Positions 48,416 to 59,600 of a DNA stretch of 64,000 bases are shown one piece after another (position 1 is the stretch's first letter; each line of letters opens with the position of its first letter). The translations under genes and the position numbers were made by a program. The notes beneath the pieces were generated by a model. It was not told where the DNA came from. It ran no database searches and saw only the letters and a list, made by a program, of their open reading frames with translations. This DNA comes from Bacteroidia bacterium (lineage in GTDB: Bacteria > Bacteroidota > Bacteroidia > Chitinophagales > Saprospiraceae). The DNA lies in NCBI GenBank assembly GCA_030429045.1, contig JAUIEA010000005.1:1-64000 (forward strand). The letters run 5' to 3'.

Positions 48416-48856
48416 TTACTCTGCCGTTTCGGATTGCTCCTCTGATATCGTACGGATGGTGGGCATGAGGGCCAGGCGGACGGTCAGGAAAGCCAACGCT
48501 ATGGATACAGGTGCAAAAAAGAATCGTTCCAGGTTGGTTTCCCCCATCACATTGGTCAGGGTGTTGATGATAAAATAGATGGCCATCATCCAGAGGCCCA
48601 GTTGAGCCAGGGGCTTGATCCAATCCATATCAATGATATTCACTTTCGCCATGACGATCATGGCAAAGAGGAGCAACATGGAGATGGAGGCCAATTCCAT
48701 GTGGATCAGGTCCTGACCAGACTGTATTTTTCCACCCCAGACAAATTCGGGTGATATCCAGCCGATGATCACAAGACAGTGAAACAGGATGAGCATTCCG
48801 AAAATGACAAACATCGGAATGATGATCAGCCGTGAATTCTTGTTCTGCTTGCGCAT
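48416..48856 (-). CDS. Four-TM hypothetical membrane protein
   Basis: MRKQNKNSRLIIIPMFVIFGMLILFHCLVIIGWI...; four hydrophobic segments; 5 nt after the DUF3365 gene. Confidence 0.75.
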   Translation of the reverse strand: MRKQNKNSRLIIIPMFVIFGMLILFHCLVIIGWISPEFVWGGKIQSGQDLIHMELASISMLLLFAMIVMAKVNIIDMDWIKPLAQLGLWMMAIYFIINTLTNVMGETNLERFFFAPVSIALAFLTVRLALMPTIRTISEEQSETAE

Positions 48857-48861
48857 AGAGC

Positions 48862-49455
48862 TCAGTCCATCTTGTTGAGGAAACGAATGCTCCACATCCC
48901 CCGCAGATCACCTAATGCATAACCGGTGGCTCGATCGTCAGGATAGAGGGTTTGGAGCAGGGCGAAATTTTCGGGGGTGATCTCCTGGCCTACCTGACCA
49001 TGACAATTCAGGCACAAGGGCTGAATGCGGATGGGTGCATAATACATCACCGTATCCGGGGTGATTTCCTGGACGACAGCTGTGATCTCCTTGCCATCCT
49101 TGAGGTCGGAGGCCCAATCTTCCAGGATGGCAGATTCATAGTCATTCGCCTGATTGATCGGGTTGCGTGTTTGAAGGGTGGCTCGTCTGATGGTGCAATC
49201 ATACATGGCGGACAGTGAATCCGTCAGGGGATGGGCGGTGAGGCTGCAGTATTGAATGGCTTCACTTACACCTTGTTTGCCCATAACGCCTTTCAGTTTG
49301 GTGCTGAGCACAGCAAAGCTGGCAGCCTGTACGCGACTGCCTTTATCCAGCCAAGGCGTCGGGTCGAAGGAATGAACAGGTTCAGGCCCGGATGCAGTTG
49401 TACAGGCAGCAATAAGGCCGAGTAAAAGGACAAGTGCAAGGATGGAATGGCGCAT
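48862..49455 (-). CDS. DUF3365-like exported c-type heme protein
   Basis: MRHSILALVLLLGLIAACTTA lipobox; CLNCHG heme motif; YYAPIRIQPLCLNCHGQVGQEI...YPDDRATGYALGDLRGMWSI. Confidence 0.85.
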   Translation of the reverse strand: MRHSILALVLLLGLIAACTTASGPEPVHSFDPTPWLDKGSRVQAASFAVLSTKLKGVMGKQGVSEAIQYCSLTAHPLTDSLSAMYDCTIRRATLQTRNPINQANDYESAILEDWASDLKDGKEITAVVQEITPDTVMYYAPIRIQPLCLNCHGQVGQEITPENFALLQTLYPDDRATGYALGDLRGMWSIRFLNKMD

Positions 49456-49591
49456 AATCAGATTGTGAAACGAAGATATAGAAGGAATCCCGACCAGTGC
49501 ACATCTCTTCAACGGAAGTGTTCAGTTGCACTGGGAACCGATCATCGGTCCGGGATGAGGATATGGCCGCATTTCTGATGGAATGCCAGCT

Positions 49592-49936
49592 TCAGGTGGA
49601 CGAACCCATCGAAGCGGCGACGGACTTGCCCAGCCGGTCAACCTGCTGCCAGCTGCCTCCATTGATCGCTGTGAGTCCGGCTTGACGCAGGATGCCGGCA
49701 GCGATTCCACTCCGGCGGCCCGTCGCACAACAGGCCACGATGGGCGTATTCTGTTTTTTCAGCCTTGAGATCTGCGCGTCCAACTGGTCCAGCGGGATAT
49801 TGAGGGATCCGGGTACGTGGCCCTGTGCAAATTCACCCTTCGTTCGTACATCTATGATGATGGCTTTCTGACGGAGGAGATCCAGCGTTTCCTGGTCGCG
49901 ACCACTGTTGAACAGCTTTTTAAGGAAGGACAACAT
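49592..49936 (-). CDS. Rhodanese-like domain protein
   Basis: IIIDVRTKGEFAQGHVPGSLNIPLDQL...IVACCATGRRSGIAAGIL. Confidence 0.93.
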   Translation of the reverse strand: MLSFLKKLFNSGRDQETLDLLRQKAIIIDVRTKGEFAQGHVPGSLNIPLDQLDAQISRLKKQNTPIVACCATGRRSGIAAGILRQAGLTAINGGSWQQVDRLGKSVAASMGSST

Positions 49937-49940
49937 CAGT

Positions 49941-50228
49941 TCAGGCTTGATTTTTCATCAGGTGAAGCATGTCCTCCAATCCCCCGCCATTGTAGATGTC
50001 ATGAACCCCCAGCCCGCCCAGGAAGGCGACCGCCTGGCCACTGCGCATCCCAGATCGGCAATAGAAGATGATCGGTTTGTCAACCGTCCTGAATTCGTCG
50101 ATATGTCCGGGAATTTGTCCGAGGGGAATATTTCGGGCACCCTCGGCGTGGCCCATTTCAAATTCAAACGGCTCTCGGACATCAACGATGAGTGGTTCCG
50201 ATTGCTGGAGTAGTTGGTGCAAGTTCAT
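49941..50228 (-). CDS. Rhodanese-like domain protein
   Basis: LIVDVREPFEFEMGHAEGARNIPLGQI...IIFYCRSGMRSGQAVAFLGGLG. Confidence 0.93.
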   Translation of the reverse strand: MNLHQLLQQSEPLIVDVREPFEFEMGHAEGARNIPLGQIPGHIDEFRTVDKPIIFYCRSGMRSGQAVAFLGGLGVHDIYNGGGLEDMLHLMKNQA

Positions 50229-50406
50229 ATCTGGTTGGATCAATAGGTCAGGATTCTGGAGGATACGGCAATAGACCTCTTACGAGGCAAAGAAAATTGA
50301 AAATTGCGAAAGGTTGTAGCAAGGGGTTGGTAGAGGCATGAATCATTTTTCGGGCACAAAGTTCACCAATGGGCCGGAAAAGCTTTGTGATCGTCGTCAC
50401 GGGTGG

Positions 50407-52155
50407 TCAAGGGTTGACCTGAGTGGAATAGGACCTGTAGCTGTCATCCGCAGGGTGTTTCTTGCGTTGATCATCAAAGGCATCCACTGCTTCCTGGACA
50501 CTCATGAACATATTTTGGGTCCCGATCAGGTCAAGCAGTCCGGTCAGTCCCATCTTGTCCCGAACAGGTCCGATCACGCTGTTCAACAGAACAATATACC
50601 CTCTCTGACGAAGTTCCCTGACCAGATCCGCCAGAAAATGTGCAGCACTGGAATCAATATGGCTGATACTTTCAGCATTGAGGATGATGCCACGGAGGGC
50701 ATCTCCTTTTTCCCGGATCTTTTCGTTGATGTGGTCCTTGCAATAGTTCAGGTTGGCGAAGTAGAGTTGGGCGTCCAGACGGAGGATCAGGAGGTCGGAG
50801 GGAACTTCCAGGTCACTGAACCGATCGACATTCCGATAGAACGAGGAGCCGGGTACCCGTCCGAGAGTGGCAATATGGGGCCTGGATGTCCGGTAGATGA
50901 CCAGACCGAGGGAAAGGATCACACCGATGCCGATCCCTTCTTCAATGCCCAGGCCCAATGTGGCAAAAAAGGTGATCAGGAGCATCCAGAAGTCACTCCG
51001 ATCGGTTTTCCACAATCGAATGGCTTCGGTATAATCGATGAGGCCGAATACGGCCACCATGATCACCGAGGCCAGGATGGCGTTGGGCAGATCGTGAAAC
51101 AGGGGGGTCAGAAAGAGCAGGGTGAGGATGATCAGGAGGGCACTGATCATGGAAGCCAGGCCTGTTCGTGCCCCGGCCTGGTCATTCACGGCAGTGCGGG
51201 AAAATCCGCCAGTGACCGGATACCCCTGAAAAAGAGCACCTCCCAAATTGGCGCTCCCCAGCGCGATCAGCTCCTTGTTGGCATCCAGCTCATAATCCTT
51301 GTGTCTGGACTGGATGGCCTTGGCCACTGCAATGCTCTCCATGAAGCTGACAAGCGAAATGGCCAATGCAGTTCCGAGCAGTGCTTTCAGGCTGGCGCCA
51401 TCCAGTTGGGGGAACATCAGGGAGGGTAGCCCTCCGGGTACTTCACCAACCACCCTGACGCCGCCCTGGTCCAGATGCCAGACTGATACGGCACCGATGC
51501 CGACGATCACTGCAAGCAGGGGTGCGGGAATCCGCCTGTCGATTCGACGGGCGATCAGGATGAGCGCGATACCGCTGATACCCAAAAGAAGGGTGGGCCA
51601 ATGGATCTGGTCCATGTGTTGTACTGCGCCGATCAGGATCTCGTGGACCTTTTGTGACTTGGGTAGTGAAACGCCCATCAGGTGCTTCAATTGACTGAAT
51701 CCGATGATCAGGGCTGCCGCGGAGGTAAAGCCAGAAACGACAGGATGGGAAAGAAAGTTGACGAGGAATCCGAGACGAAAAACGCCCAGAAGAAACTGGA
51801 TGGCCCCGACCATGAATGCCAGGGTAATAGCCAGCATGATATAGGTCTCTGTGTTGGGTTCGGCCAGGGCCGCAACGCCTGTTGCGGTCAACAGGGAGAC
51901 CATCGCGACAGGACCGACGGCCAGCTGTCTGGATGTTCCCAGCAGGGCGTAAATGATCAGCGGCAGGGTGCTGGCATAAAGGCCGTAAATAGGAGGCAAT
52001 CCGGCGATCATGGCATAGGCCATGCCCTGGGGGATCAGCATTACACCCACAGTGAGACCGGCGGCGAGGTCGCCTTGAAACTGTTTGCGGTCATAGGTGG
52101 CGATCCACTGAAATGCAGGGATATGCCTGGAGAAGAAGGACATGGGCGAATTCAT
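50407..52155 (-). CDS. SulP family anion transporter with C-terminal STAS domain
   Basis: DLAAGLTVGVMLIPQGMAYAMIAGLPPIYGLYASTLPLIIYALLGTSRQLAVGPVAMVSLL; STAS LNAESISHIDSSAAHFL. Confidence 0.96.
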   Translation of the reverse strand: MNSPMSFFSRHIPAFQWIATYDRKQFQGDLAAGLTVGVMLIPQGMAYAMIAGLPPIYGLYASTLPLIIYALLGTSRQLAVGPVAMVSLLTATGVAALAEPNTETYIMLAITLAFMVGAIQFLLGVFRLGFLVNFLSHPVVSGFTSAAALIIGFSQLKHLMGVSLPKSQKVHEILIGAVQHMDQIHWPTLLLGISGIALILIARRIDRRIPAPLLAVIVGIGAVSVWHLDQGGVRVVGEVPGGLPSLMFPQLDGASLKALLGTALAISLVSFMESIAVAKAIQSRHKDYELDANKELIALGSANLGGALFQGYPVTGGFSRTAVNDQAGARTGLASMISALLIILTLLFLTPLFHDLPNAILASVIMVAVFGLIDYTEAIRLWKTDRSDFWMLLITFFATLGLGIEEGIGIGVILSLGLVIYRTSRPHIATLGRVPGSSFYRNVDRFSDLEVPSDLLILRLDAQLYFANLNYCKDHINEKIREKGDALRGIILNAESISHIDSSAAHFLADLVRELRQRGYIVLLNSVIGPVRDKMGLTGLLDLIGTQNMFMSVQEAVDAFDDQRKKHPADDSYRSYSTQVNP

Positions 52156-52260
52156 CTGATGTCAAGTACAAAGGTAGACCTGAGTAAAGGAGGCTTGTGC
52201 AACCCGGATCACAAACCGATCGGAACCCACCAGTCAAGGGGGTCCCCGGGAGCAAGGGGA

Positions 52261-52644
52261 TTACCTTCGGGCGGGGAGGAAGGATTTGAATTGCTGCCAG
52301 CGCCAGCGCAATAAAACGGCACAGCAACCCATAACGGTACAAGCCAGGCCGAATAGCAGGCCTCCATCACCTTGCACATCAATGCCCAGCGGACCCAGAT
52401 GAGCAAACAGGGCTCCGGCCATGACGATCACTCCGACAAAAGCGCCCACCGGGACAGTGCGGGGCAGAAGCAGGAGGATGGCAGCGGCGAGTTCGGCTAT
52501 CCCGGCCAGATATCGTCCGGCAGGCTCGACACCCAGGGTCTCGAAAATGTAAATGCTTTCCGGCGCACCGGTAAATTTGAAGAAGAGGGTCTGCAGCAAG
52601 ATGACCGCGGAAACGATGCGCAGGATCCAGTCGATGGTTTTCAT
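52261..52644 (-). CDS. DoxX family protein
   Basis: MKTIDWILRIVSAVILLQTLFFKFTGAPES...EPAGRYLAGIAELAAAILLLLPRTVPVGAFVGVIVMAGALFAHLGPLG. Confidence 0.85.
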   Translation of the reverse strand: MKTIDWILRIVSAVILLQTLFFKFTGAPESIYIFETLGVEPAGRYLAGIAELAAAILLLLPRTVPVGAFVGVIVMAGALFAHLGPLGIDVQGDGGLLFGLACTVMGCCAVLLRWRWQQFKSFLPARR

Positions 52645-52760
52645 GTGGAGGTATTCTCCCGGAATGTCCGAAAATTCTACCACATGAAGGAAAAGCGGGT
52701 TGAAAAGATGTGGTGCGGCATTGCCGCTACTACGGCAGATGTGGTGCAGGATCGGGTATC

Positions 52761-52790
52761 AAAAAAACCCACTCCGAGAGTGGGCCCTTT
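52761..52790 (-). terminator. Intrinsic terminator downstream of ftsK
   Basis: Reverse strand CCCACTC-TCG-GAGTGGGTTTTTTT. Confidence 0.8.
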
Positions 52791-52823
52791 ACTTGTGGCT
52801 ATACCGGAGCATAGCCAACGTTC

Positions 52824-55265
52824 CTAACCAGTCATTCTTTCCTCCAAATACCGTTCCAATTCTGCGGGATCGTAGATCAGAACCTCTCTGGGCTTGCTGC
52901 CTTCACTGCCTCCGACAATACCCATGGCTTCCAGTTGATCCATGATTCGACCGGCCCGATTGTATCCCAGTTTAAGGCGTCGCTGGATCATACTGGTCGA
53001 ACCGTGCTGGTTGGAAACGACCAGGCGGGCAGCATCCTTGAACAGATCGTCCAGGTCTTTGGGGTCGAGCGGGCCACCCCCGTTCGGATTGTCCGGATTG
53101 AATTCCGGAAGGAAGTAGGGTTCCGGGAAACCCTGTTGCTTGCCGATAAAGTCAATGACCCGTTCGACCTCAGAAGTGTCTACAAAGGCGCCCTGAAGCC
53201 GGATCATATCACCTCCGACACTGAGCAGCATGTCTCCCTGGCCGATCAGCTGATCGGCGCCACCGCCATCCAGGATGGTCCGCGAGTCGACCTTGGAAGC
53301 GACCTTGAAGGCAATTCGAGCCGGGAAGTTGGCCTTGATGCTCCCCGTGATAATATTGACAGAAGGCCGCTGTGTTGCAATGATCAGGTGGATGCCAACG
53401 GCACGGGCCAGTTGGGCCAGGCGGGCCAAAGGTTGTTCGACTTCGCGGCCTGCTGTAAGGATCAGATCGGCAAACTCATCGATGACCAGAACGATGAAGG
53501 GCATGAACCGATGACCATCGTTTGGATTGAGGCGACGTTCAGTGAATTTGTCATTGTATTCCCGAAGATTCCGTGTCTTAGCCCGCTTCAGTAATTCATA
53601 GCGGGCATCCATTTCGATACACAGCGAATTGAGGGTATAGATCACCTGATTGTTATCGGTGACGATGGGTTCCGTCTGTTCAGGCAGAAAAGCCAGGAAG
53701 TGATTTTCCAGGAAGCCATAGGGGTAGAGCTCTACCTTTTTTGGATCGATCAGGACCAGCTTCAGCTGAGACGGATGCTTGCGATAGAGCAGGGAGATCA
53801 GCACAGAGTTGATCCCAACGGATTTGCCCTGTCCGGTCGCCCCGGCGATCAGCAGGTGTGGCATCTTGGCCAGATCGGCCACAAAAACCTCATTGGAAAT
53901 GGTTTTTCCAATGGCGATGGGCAAGTCCATCTTGACGTTCTTGAACTTGTCCGATGCGATGACCTCGCGCAGTCCCACGATCTGTTTTTTCTTGTTGGGG
54001 ACCTCGATGCCGATGGTTCCTTTACCCGGAATGGGCGCAATGATCCGAATACCCAGGGCAGACATGCTCAGCGCAATATCGTCTTCCAGGCTGCGGATCT
54101 TGGAGATCTTGATACCCGGAGCCGGGACGATCTCAAACAGGGTAACGGTGGGTCCGATGGTTGCCCGGATCTTGATGATCTCGATCTTGTAATTGAGCAG
54201 GGTCTCGATGATCTGGTTCTTGTGGACCTCCAGTTCGGCCCGGTCGATCTCTACCTGAGACTCGCTGTAGTCGTGGAGCAACTCGATTCCCGGGATCTTA
54301 TAGCGAGACAGCTCTTTTTTGGGATCATACGGTTCCATGTTGGCAGCCTCATCTTCTGAAACTACCGGGTGGGTCCCCTCTTCGAGGGAAACGGGAGTGG
54401 TTTGGAGTTCGGAAACCGGTGCCTTCTGGTCCCGGGAAGCATTGTCGGGCATGCCCACCGTCTCCAGCTCCAGGTCCGGACGATTGCCGGTGACATGGGC
54501 AGGCTTTATGGGATCGTTGCCCACTTCCAGGTCCAGGACCTCACCGGGAAGAGGAGCCAACGCTTCTTTTATGCTCTTCTTTTTTTGCTTCGATTCTGAG
54601 GGGTCAGATTCTTCAGCATCATCAGATCCACTGCCAAAAAGCTTGAACTGCTGGATGGCACGGAACGGAGCTGTCATCCAGGCAGGGATCCCCAGGTTGT
54701 TGAAATCCGGATTGAAAAACCAGACCAGGGTACCAATGATGGTCGCGACCAGCAACAGGGTCATACCGACCTGTCCGATCAGGCCGATCAGCCAGGTGCT
54801 GACCTTGCTGCCAAAGGCACCGCCATAGGGAAAGCCGGCCTGTTGGAAGATAAAGGCGCAATACACGGAAACAACGACCATGAGCAGAATGCCCTTTCGG
54901 AAGCTCACCCAGTAGGGCTTCAGTTTTTGCTCCAGTACGAGGTACAGTCCCAGCCGGAAAAGCAGATAGACCAGGATAAATGATCCGATACCGAAACCCC
55001 AGTAAATGCAGAAGTTGGAGGTGATGGCACCCAGCTTTCCCAGCCAGTTGTCGACTTCGACATCTCCTTCAAAAAGGAGCGACCAGGAGAAAAAGAGGAC
55101 CTGGTTTTGGTCGCGATACCAGGTAAACAGATAGGAAACGAAGGCTATACCCAGGTAGGAAGACAGCAGAAGTGCAATCAGGCCACCGATCTTTGGATGG
55201 CGTTGATCTTTTTTCATCTTGAGGTCCAGGGCCAACTGGCTGCTGTTCTTCTTCTTTTTTGGCAT
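52824..55265 (-). CDS. ftsK: DNA translocase FtsK/SpoIIIE
   Basis: N-terminal TMs; HLLIAGATGQGKSVGINSVL Walker A; LVLIDPKKVEL; FIVLVIDEFADLI; C-terminal winged-helix gamma domain. Confidence 0.97.
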   Translation of the reverse strand: MPKKKKNSSQLALDLKMKKDQRHPKIGGLIALLLSSYLGIAFVSYLFTWYRDQNQVLFFSWSLLFEGDVEVDNWLGKLGAITSNFCIYWGFGIGSFILVYLLFRLGLYLVLEQKLKPYWVSFRKGILLMVVVSVYCAFIFQQAGFPYGGAFGSKVSTWLIGLIGQVGMTLLLVATIIGTLVWFFNPDFNNLGIPAWMTAPFRAIQQFKLFGSGSDDAEESDPSESKQKKKSIKEALAPLPGEVLDLEVGNDPIKPAHVTGNRPDLELETVGMPDNASRDQKAPVSELQTTPVSLEEGTHPVVSEDEAANMEPYDPKKELSRYKIPGIELLHDYSESQVEIDRAELEVHKNQIIETLLNYKIEIIKIRATIGPTVTLFEIVPAPGIKISKIRSLEDDIALSMSALGIRIIAPIPGKGTIGIEVPNKKKQIVGLREVIASDKFKNVKMDLPIAIGKTISNEVFVADLAKMPHLLIAGATGQGKSVGINSVLISLLYRKHPSQLKLVLIDPKKVELYPYGFLENHFLAFLPEQTEPIVTDNNQVIYTLNSLCIEMDARYELLKRAKTRNLREYNDKFTERRLNPNDGHRFMPFIVLVIDEFADLILTAGREVEQPLARLAQLARAVGIHLIIATQRPSVNIITGSIKANFPARIAFKVASKVDSRTILDGGGADQLIGQGDMLLSVGGDMIRLQGAFVDTSEVERVIDFIGKQQGFPEPYFLPEFNPDNPNGGGPLDPKDLDDLFKDAARLVVSNQHGSTSMIQRRLKLGYNRAGRIMDQLEAMGIVGGSEGSKPREVLIYDPAELERYLEERMTG

Positions 55266-55488
55266 GTTCTGCGGGGATTATGCAAAACCCAAATCGGCCA
55301 ATGATCTGTTGATGTTGACAGACTTATACATAACCGGAAATGAGCATGGCAAAAGTACAACTTTAAGTTTGCCCTCCCATATGAAGACTCCCGATACTGG
55401 TGTGAAAACCGCTGAAATCCCGTTTTATTGTTGTATTTGAACAAAGTGAAGCTGAAATTTCATGGTGTGGGAAACCTTTAGTTTTCTG

Positions 55489-55496
55489 TAAATTTG
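55489..55496 (+). promoter_or_regulatory. -7 promoter element TAAATTTG
   Basis: TAnnTTTG 21 nt upstream of ATG 55518. Confidence 0.5.
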
Positions 55497-55517
55497 TTTC
55501 CGTTAAACGGTTACGAT

Positions 55518-56366
55518 ATGGACTTGCAACAAGTAGATCGACGATCTGGCCTGACCAAGGATTCATTCAAACATGAATACCTTGACCCCCGGTGTCCTGT
55601 AGTTTTTACAGACTTGATGGACACATGGCCGGCCAAGACCAAGTGGAGTGTGGAGCATCTGAAATCAAATTTCGGGCACATCAAAGTACCTGTCTATTCA
55701 GAAAACTACTCCAAACCGGGAAAGAATTACATGGAGCCGGACAAGATCCTCCCCTTTCGGGAATACCTCGAAATGTTGGAATCCGGCCCGACAAAGTACC
55801 GTCTCTTCCTGTTTAACATCTTTCGTCATGCGCCCTCCATGTGCAAAGACTTTTCACTGCCGACAGTCATGGACGGATTCTACAGTGAATTTCCGTTTAT
55901 GTTCTTCGGTGGTAAAGGGTCTTCCGTGGCCCTGCATTACGATATCGATCTGGCCCATGTCTTCCTGAACCAGTTTCACGGAAGGAAACGAGTGGTCCTT
56001 TTTGCACCTGAAGAATCGCGTCATCTGTACCACCATCCCTTTACCGTGGCCAGTTACGTGGATGTCAATCACCCGGATTACCAGGCTTATCCCGCCCTGG
56101 AGAAGGTGCACGGCTATGAAACCATTCTGGAGCCCGGTGAAACCTTGTTCATGCCCGCCGGCTACTGGCATTACATCGAATACACGGACGGAGGGTATTC
56201 GATGTCCCTCCGGGCAAATGAATCCTATACCCGACGAGCCATTGGCCTGTTCAATATTGCCCGCCATTATGTCGTCGATAAGGGCATGAATCGGTTGATG
56301 GGTGAAAACTGGCGCACCATGAAGGCCGAGATTGCCCGCCGGAGAGCGGAAGAAGAACTGGTTTGA
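55518..56366 (+). CDS. Cupin-like/JmjC-fold protein (putative Fe(II)/2OG oxygenase)
   Basis: SSVALHYDIDLAHVFLNQFHGRKRVVLFAPEES...LEPGETLFMPAGYWHYIEYTDGGYSMSLR (HxD...H). Start shortened because the promoter overlaps 55494. Confidence 0.88.
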   Translation: MDLQQVDRRSGLTKDSFKHEYLDPRCPVVFTDLMDTWPAKTKWSVEHLKSNFGHIKVPVYSENYSKPGKNYMEPDKILPFREYLEMLESGPTKYRLFLFNIFRHAPSMCKDFSLPTVMDGFYSEFPFMFFGGKGSSVALHYDIDLAHVFLNQFHGRKRVVLFAPEESRHLYHHPFTVASYVDVNHPDYQAYPALEKVHGYETILEPGETLFMPAGYWHYIEYTDGGYSMSLRANESYTRRAIGLFNIARHYVVDKGMNRLMGENWRTMKAEIARRRAEEELV

Positions 56367-56616
56367 CCGAGGTCCGAGTATCCAAACTGGAATTTGTTGG
56401 ATCCGACCGGTAATTCTGCGGCCTCAATCATTGTACGTGTAAAACTGTCTGTCCTACCTTTAGCTTTGTCCCATTCGCTCTAAGCGAGCCGAATGTGAAG
56501 AATAGTCTATTCTAATACGCAGGATAGGACCCTTCCGTATCTTTACAGAATATCCAGACCAAAACGGTTTTGCCTCTCCTTCCCGAATCAAGGAGGGTGA
56601 TGGCAGACGATTGAAT

Positions 56617-59600
56617 ATGTCCACTATGATTAAGACGACGTTGAAAAAGCTGTTCGATCGACTCTTCTCTACTTCGGCAGCAGGACTATATATGGTCCTG
56701 TTCGCTGCAGCGATTGGCGTGGCCACGTTTATTGAAAATGACTTTGGAACCAGTGCCGCTCAAAAACTGGTCTTCAAAACAAAGTGGTTTGAACTGTTGC
56801 TGGTCCTCTTTGGCATTACGCTAATTGTCAACATCTTCAGATTTCGCATGGTCCAGCAGAAAAAGTGGGCCATTCTGACCTTTCATGCGTCCATGGTGAT
56901 CATTCTCATCGGGGCAGGGTTGACACGCTATCTCGGCAGTGAGGGCATGATGCATATCCGCGAAGGCAACGCCTCGAATTCCTATATCTCTGCCGAAACA
57001 TACCTGCTTTTCAATGCCAGAAATGGACAGGAGGAATTCCGCTTTGATGAACCGGTCTACTTTGCCTCCAGAGGGCGGAATACCTTTGAGCAGACCTATC
57101 AGCTTGGAGACAAGGCAGTCGGCGTAGAGGTCCTCGACTTTTTACCCAATCCGACAGAGGTCATGGTAGACGACCCGGTCAATGGTATACCCATTCTGAA
57201 AGTGGTCATCGGAGGTGCCAATGGCCGTGAGGAGTACTACTTGCGCTATGGTGAGGCCTCTACCATACGGGGCACCCGCTTTGCATTCGGAATCCCCGAT
57301 GACGGCACTGCATTCACGATCCAATATGAGAATCAGGCCCTGACCTTTACCGCACCCCGGGCCTATACCCAAATGGTGATGGCCACCCAAACCCGGGATT
57401 CCATTGCGCCAGGCACCGTCTATCCCCTTATCCTCCGCAGCTTGTATTCAAGCGGGGCAGACGGATTTGTCTTTGGAGATTTTAATCCGAAAGCCAGGGT
57501 AGAGATCACCTCATCCTCTCCCAAAATGCTCAGTAGCAGTATGGGTGGGGTCCTGGTAAAAGTCTCCTCTGGGGGGCAGGAACAGACCCAATATGTTTTT
57601 GGCCAGCAGGGAGTGGAAGGCCGACCCAGGGGGTTCAAGGTCAACGGTGTGGAACTGGCCATCTCCTATGGCTCCAAGCAAATGCAGTTGCCCTTTTCCC
57701 TCCAGTTGCATGACTTCATCATGGAGCGTTATCCCGGTACCAACAGCGCCTCCTCCTATGCCAGTGAAGTGACCCTGATCGACCCGCGAACCGGATTGAA
57801 TCGGGATCAGCGCATCTATATGAACCATATCCTGGACCATGATGGATATCGGTTCTTCCAATCCTCGTTTGACCAGGATGAGCTGGGTACCTATCTCAGT
57901 GTCAATCACGATGCGCCGGGTACCTGGGTCAGCTATATCGGCTATATCCTGCTGACCCTGGGGATGATCATGACCCTGTTTTCCCCCAAGAGCCGGTTTC
58001 GCAAACTGGCCGAGCATATCCGCAACATGCGCCAGTCTACAGCCACGATCCTGATCCTCGGTATCAGCTTGTTCGGACTGACCACGGACCTGGCCGCCCT
58101 GACACTGCCAGCGGAGGAGCATGCTATTCAATTTGGAAAGCTCCTGGTCCAGGACCAGAATGGGCGATTCAAGCCCATGAATTCCATGAGTAGTGAAGTC
58201 CTCCGCAAACTTTCCCGAAAGGAGACCTATCAGGGGGCATCAGCAGATCAGGTCATGCTGGGCATGGCAGTCCGCCCGCCGGACTGGTACAATGAACCCA
58301 TGATCAAGATCGGCAACCATGAGCAGATCCTGGCCCTCCTGGGCGTCGAAGGTCCACTGGCCAGTTATAACCAGTTCTTCAACAAGGATGGTTCCTACAA
58401 GCTGCGGGAAGAAATTCGAAATGCCTTCAATACGGAGCCGCGAGATCGGGGGATCTGGGAGAAGGAATTGATCAAGATCGATGAACGGGTCAATATTATC
58501 AATATGATCTTTTCCGGCCGGTTCTTTCGGGTGTTCCCCACCCCCGGGGATGCATCGCACACCTGGCAATCGCCAGCCGACCTGAATCAGCACCAACATC
58601 AGCATCAGGGAGAGGATTCGTTCATGGCCCGGTTCTATCCGGCCTATGTTCAAACCGTCCAGCAGGCCATACAGGATGGCGACTGGTCCCTGGCCAATCG
58701 TCTGCTGGAGGAACTGGGCAGCTATCAGCGCCAGTTGTCCGGTGAAGTCCTGCCTTCAGCTACGCAGGTCCGGGCAGAGCTGGTCCTGAATAAAATGAAT
58801 GTGTTCAGCCGGTTGGGGTCGTTGTACGGACTATTGGCCCTGGCATTTCTGGTGTTGCTGTTTACCTCCGTGTTCAGTCATCAACTCAATTTGCTGTGGC
58901 CCATTCGCATCGCCACCGGGTTGCTGGCCTTTGGTTTTCTGATGCACACGGTGGGCCTGGGATTGCGCTGGTATATTTCTGAGCGAGCACCCTGGAGCAA
59001 TGGCTATGAGTCCATGATCTATATCGGATGGACCACTGTCCTGGCCGGTCTGATCTTCTCCAGGAAATCGATCGGGGGTCTGACGGCAACTTCTGCCTTG
59101 GCAGCCACCATCATGATGGTGGCCGGATTGAGTTGGCTGGATCCGGAGATCACCCCGTTGGTGCCGGTACTGAAATCCTACTGGCTGACCATTCACGTGT
59201 CGCTGGAAGCCGGTAGTTATGGCTTCCTGATGCTGGGCGCGATCATCGGTGTGTTGAACCTGATCTTCATGATCACCCTGACACCCGGCAACAAGCACAA
59301 GGTGTACAGGATGATCCGGGAAATGACCTATATCAGCGAAATGACCCTCATCGGCGGCCTGTTTATGATCAGTATCGGGACCTACCTCGGTGGCGTTTGG
59401 GCCAACGAATCCTGGGGCCGGTACTGGGGTTGGGATGCCAAGGAGACCTGGGCACTGGTGACCATCCTGGTGTACGCCTTTATTCTGCATATGCGGTTTA
59501 TTCCCGGATTGCGTGGGTTGTATGCATTTAATGTGGCCTCGCTGTTTGGATGGGCGTCCGTAGTGATGACCTATTTCGGGGTGAATTATTATCTGTCAGG

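Noticed and set aside
50338-51429. 363-aa plus-strand ORF
   Set aside because: Antisense to SulP; the SulP frame has TM and STAS motifs.
58579-58610. His/Gln run (NQHQHQHQGED) in ccsBA as possible metal site
   Set aside because: Short and likely a low-complexity linker in an otherwise typical protein.
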